Made by a program: the position numbers and the translations under genes. This document shows positions 22,763 to 25,465 of a DNA stretch of 25,465 bases, piece after piece. The DNA comes from a virus. Under the pieces are notes generated by a model that was not told the DNA's origin, did no database searches, and saw only the letters and a list, made by a program, of their open reading frames with translations. The stretch is taken from positions 1 to 25,465 of IMG/VR virus record IMGVR_UViG_3300034190_001094, one strand, 5' to 3'. The number at the start of each line of letters is the position of its first letter. The first letter of the stretch is position 1.

Positions 22763-22824
22763 AGTGTATGTGTCCTTTTGTTAGTTAATAATATAAAATG
22801 TTTCTTTTCTCACTTTACGGTACC

Positions 22825-22853
22825 ATCCTACAGGTACTTTTATCAAATGGCAA
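22825..22853 (-). promoter_or_regulatory. Promoter of the cobS-like gene
   Basis: TTGCCA (22853-22848), 17-base spacer, TAGGAT (22830-22825) on the minus strand. The segment GTACCTGTAGGATGG is shared, almost letter for letter, with the VWA gene promoter at 25.25 kb. Confidence 0.78.
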
Positions 22854-22924
22854 GCGTTATTTTCACTTTTTTTAAAGTTTTTTTTCGTTGCCTGGTCTAG
22901 GTTTTGGACTAGAGGGTGCGACAT

Positions 22925-25219
22925 TTACGCCACCTCCTTGATAAATTTGTTTAGAACAACTCTGGAAACCAATCTTGATTGCATTGATTTACCAAATAGT
23001 CTTTTGAATTCTGAAGGAGTTGCCTTTTTAATTTCTGCATCATCGAAACTAAAGTTCTCAACATTCATTTTTTTGCCATCAAGTAAGAAGTATTTACTGT
23101 AACCACTTTTATTGATAGCAATTGCCTTATCTCTGGTCATTTCTTTTCTAAGTTTGTTGTATTCTTTTTCTCTTTGTAACCAATCACCCTCACAATACTG
23201 TTCAATATCCCATCTTCTAACTCTTTTAAGAATATAGAAACCAACATTGTTAGATTGATTTTTTACTTGAATAAGTTTTAACAGTTTACTAGTTAAAGTT
23301 TCATCAGTTAGTACAATCTTTTTCTTACCATGATTGATAACTTTTACACCATCATAACCAACATACTTTCTGTTTTCAATCTGACCATAGTCATCTAACA
23401 TACCAGTTGATTTGATATAACCTCTGAAGCAGTTAGCACCACCATCGGTCAAGGTAATAAATGTCAACTTCTCAATATTGTATTTTTGTTTAAACAATGG
23501 TATCAACTTGTCCATATATACAAGCGCTTCATTCAATGGTGTATTACCAAGGTACAATGAAGAAGGACAACCAAAGCTGTCGTATCTGTACATCTGAGCC
23601 TTTTCATTCCAGTTTTTAGTGTAAGTATAGTTGTGAGTAAAGTATTTACCAAAGTGGTACATATACATACATGCTTGTTCAAATTCTTGTTTTTTCATTC
23701 TGTGACTAAAACAGTTTACAAGATTGAAGTCATCAAACATCCAATCACCGTCTTTATAATTAAAAGACTTTTTAGCTTTTTCTTTTCTTTCAGAAGTAAA
23801 GAAGTAAACTTCAAAAGGTATGTTTACTTTTCTACAAAACTCAACAAGGTTTAGCAACTGTTCAACTGTATTACCAAGTGTATCAGACATGGATCCAGAC
23901 CAATCTAATAACATAATCATACCATGGTTTTTACCGTCAGGTATAATTGTCAATCTTTTAAAGATATCATCTGAAAATTTGTAGTCTTTAAGTTTTAATG
24001 GGTCAAGGACACCAGTTTTATCTTGCGATGCTCTCTTGTAAGCAGTAGCAGATTTTTTCATCTCAAATTCTTTTACAAGATACATAACAGTTTTCTTGTT
24101 ATCATTCTGAAATTTTTTGTATTCTGCTTTTAAGAATGTCATATACTTGGCATCTTTGTAAGAATAACCAGCCAAGTGAGTTCTTTGTTTCTGTATCAGT
24201 TTAAAGTATTCTTTGTAAGAAATAATACTATCAAGGTTTGCATCAGGCATATTAGCATAGTGATATGTTGAAGCGCCTTTGTCTAGTAACTGACTTTTTG
24301 CTCTCTCAAAGGCATCATCTGTAATTGCTCTAAGAGCTGGTAATTCTTTACTACCATCAGAACCTTTAGCAAAAGCTTTTGGTGTGTCATCATCATCTTC
24401 GACATCATCATCACCAGTTTTGTTAGAAGCGCTAGAAGATTTACTTTTTTCTTCTGATTTCTCTTCACTGTCAGGTTGATTGTTGTCATGGTCACCAAAG
24501 TTATTGAAATCATTTTTTTCATCGGCATCATTATCGTCACCGTCAGCACCTGAACCATCTTGGTCATTCTCATCATCAAAATCGTCTTCATCTGATAAGT
24601 CATAATTTTGTGCAATCTCTAAGTCATCGAAATTAGGTAACTTTTGCATCTGGTCAATTTGTTCTTTCTGCCATGCCAACATTTCATTAGCAAGTTTAAG
24701 AACATCATCAAAGGTAACAAGAGCATCAACTTTAGATAACCATTCATTGTCTTGGTCATTGAAGTCAAAAGGCAATCTGTTTAGAGATTTAGACCTTAGA
24801 TTAATCTTGTCAATAATCATAAGGTCAGTATTAATATTTTTACCTTTAAGACCAAAGAAATTCTTTTTTTCAAGGATTTCAAAACCATTCATATAGTTTT
24901 TCACAACACCAGGATACTTAGCTTGAATTAACTTATCAATTCTAGTATCTTCTAACACATTTACATAAGACCTCAACTCAGAAGAACCAATGCCTTCCCA
25001 CTCTTCATATGGAGTCCAAAGGGCATGAGAACATTCGTGAGCAATTAACATATCATAGACATCACCTTTTTGCTCTTCGAAAATAGGCAATGTTAATACT
25101 CTGTTCTTTACATCGAAAGAAGCAGTAGCAACTTTGTTATGTTGGATTGTAATATTCTCAGTAGCAAGTAATTTTGCTAGATTTGATTTGACTTCTAAAT
25201 TGATAGTGTTTTTTTTCAT
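22925..25219 (-). CDS. CobT-like protein: HExxH metallopeptidase-type N-domain plus VWA domain
   Basis: A 764-residue protein from the ATG at 25219. Near residues 61-65 AHECSHALW is a zinc HExxH motif; NVLEDTRID about 25 residues later supplies a likely third ligand. Residues about 208-282 are a long Asp/Glu/Ser/Asn-rich linker, as in CobT. Around 435-450 MLLDWSGSMSD is the MIDAS (DxSxS) of a von Willebrand A domain, and LTFITLTDGGANC gives the distal MIDAS Asp. This architecture pairs with CobS/MoxR ATPases. The start was chosen because AAAGGACACA-ACACTATG is the same leader as for the cobS-like gene; the longer frame from 25273 would start inside the promoter. Cellular target unknown. Confidence 0.93.
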   Translation of the reverse strand: MKKNTINLEVKSNLAKLLATENITIQHNKVATASFDVKNRVLTLPIFEEQKGDVYDMLIAHECSHALWTPYEEWEGIGSSELRSYVNVLEDTRIDKLIQAKYPGVVKNYMNGFEILEKKNFFGLKGKNINTDLMIIDKINLRSKSLNRLPFDFNDQDNEWLSKVDALVTFDDVLKLANEMLAWQKEQIDQMQKLPNFDDLEIAQNYDLSDEDDFDDENDQDGSGADGDDNDADEKNDFNNFGDHDNNQPDSEEKSEEKSKSSSASNKTGDDDVEDDDDTPKAFAKGSDGSKELPALRAITDDAFERAKSQLLDKGASTYHYANMPDANLDSIISYKEYFKLIQKQRTHLAGYSYKDAKYMTFLKAEYKKFQNDNKKTVMYLVKEFEMKKSATAYKRASQDKTGVLDPLKLKDYKFSDDIFKRLTIIPDGKNHGMIMLLDWSGSMSDTLGNTVEQLLNLVEFCRKVNIPFEVYFFTSERKEKAKKSFNYKDGDWMFDDFNLVNCFSHRMKKQEFEQACMYMYHFGKYFTHNYTYTKNWNEKAQMYRYDSFGCPSSLYLGNTPLNEALVYMDKLIPLFKQKYNIEKLTFITLTDGGANCFRGYIKSTGMLDDYGQIENRKYVGYDGVKVINHGKKKIVLTDETLTSKLLKLIQVKNQSNNVGFYILKRVRRWDIEQYCEGDWLQREKEYNKLRKEMTRDKAIAINKSGYSKYFLLDGKKMNVENFSFDDAEIKKATPSEFKRLFGKSMQSRLVSRVVLNKFIKEVA

Positions 25220-25251
25220 AGTGTTTGTGTCCTTTTTCATCTTATGTGTCC

Positions 25252-25280
25252 ATCCTACAGGTACTTTATCCAAATGGCAA
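25252..25280 (-). promoter_or_regulatory. Promoter of the CobT-like gene
   Basis: TTGCCA (25280-25275), 17-base spacer, TAGGAT (25257-25252) on the minus strand, about 33 bases before the ATG. Paired in sequence with the promoter at 22825-22853. Confidence 0.78.
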
Positions 25281-25312
25281 GCGTTTATTCGCTTTTTTTT
25301 GAATTATTTTTT

Positions 25313-25325
25313 GTTACCTGGTAAC
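25313..25325. promoter_or_regulatory. Perfect palindrome upstream of the CobT-like promoter
   Basis: GTTACC-T-GGTAAC, a 6+1+6 perfect inverted repeat, 33 bases upstream of the -35. The cobS promoter has the half-similar GTTGCCTGGT (22887-22896) at almost the same distance (34 bases). Possible operator or activator site. Confidence 0.4.
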
Positions 25326-25376
25326 GGTTTCCGACTATCTACGAAAAAAAGTTATAAAAAGTACAGCTTGTCGCAG

Positions 25377-25465
25377 CTATTTTCTATGAATATCGTCTTC
25401 TGAGCAGTCGGATCCGTATTGAATTTCTAAGATTTTAAGTGGTACATGTTCTTCATTGGTCAACT
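25377..25465 (-). CDS. C-terminal end of an unknown gene, cut by window edge
   Basis: A frame is open from the right edge to a TAG at 25377-25379, giving 28 visible residues. They end in LEIQYGSDCSEDDIHRK, an acidic, hydrophilic tail. The reading has no rare features and is followed by T-rich non-coding DNA, which fits a true gene end. Too little is visible to name it. Other minus-strand frames here close at once. Confidence 0.5.
   Translation of the reverse strand, partial: LTNEEHVPLKILEIQYGSDCSEDDIHRK

Noticed and set aside
22896-22913. TCTAG/CTAGA inverted repeat just after the CobT-like gene as a terminator
   Set aside because: Only five pairs with no T tract on the minus strand; too weak to call.
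24283-24615. Minus-strand frame very rich in Met and Lys
   Set aside because: It is the shifted reading of the Asp/Glu-rich linker of the CobT-like gene (GAT/GAA repeats read as ATG/AAG).
25220-25273. Upstream extension of the CobT-like protein
   Set aside because: The extra start is a TTG lying within the promoter; the leader comparison with the cobS-like gene supports 25219.
1-25465. CRISPR arrays, insertion sequences, attachment sites
   Set aside because: No spaced direct repeats, transposase frames or terminal inverted repeats were seen.

Overview
The window looks like part of a T4-like myovirus genome, most probably from a marine phage. The DNA is AT-rich and every gene I can support lies on the minus strand, so transcription runs from right to left. 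A recognisable T4 replication set is present: sliding clamp (gp45), clamp loader (gp44 and gp62), RegA, family B DNA polymerase (gp43), UvsX and DnaB-type helicase (gp41). The phage-borne bS21, Hsp20, peroxiredoxin, CobS-like ATPase, 2OG-Fe(II) oxygenase and ferredoxin fit what is known of T4-like phages of marine bacteria, including Pelagibacter (SAR11) phages. The host assignment is inference.

Layout in the direction of transcription. At the right (25.5-21.5 kb) are the end of an unknown gene, a HExxH + VWA CobT-like protein and a CobS-like AAA+ ATPase; the last two share a duplicated promoter region. Next (21.5-20.3 kb) are a terminator, a late promoter, ribosomal protein bS21, a gene-free stretch of about 450 bp that looks like structured RNA, a late promoter and Hsp20. 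Then comes a terminator/promoter overlap driving two odd glycine tRNAs (GCC and UCC anticodons) and a peroxiredoxin. From 19.5 to 8.1 kb lies the replication module: gp45, gp44, a GIY-YIG-like gene, gp62, RegA, a RimK-type ATP-grasp fused to an aspartic-protease-like domain, a small conserved protein, ferredoxin, gp43, an unknown protein, UvsX, a small T4-like protein and gp41. After that come a 2OG oxygenase, a small unknown protein and a 424-residue unknown protein. The left 5.9 kb is a tightly overlapping operon: a KxDG ligase-like protein, adenylate kinase, a zeta-toxin-like P-loop kinase, a two-nucleotidyltransferase fusion, a small Cys/Trp-rich protein and an unfinished gene at the edge.

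Regulation is unusually readable. Seven promoters share TTGCCA and a 17-base spacer with TATAAT or a close variant; an eighth is partly merged with a late promoter, and the tRNA promoter has TTGACA instead. T4-type late promoters (TATAAATA) precede the left operon, the 424-residue gene, hsp20 and bS21.

The most interesting points are: (1) N-termini across the left operon, and possibly on the RimK-like protein, resembling the T4 internal-protein capsid-targeting sequence, which suggests enzymes packaged in the head and injected; (2) a pair of glycine tRNAs that keep the expected glycylation identity bases but lack canonical D- and T-loop bases, as in the tRNA-Gly used for cell-wall synthesis in staphylococci; (3) a 300-nt GC-enriched candidate structured RNA beside bS21; (4) a RimK-protease fusion in the same phage as bS21.
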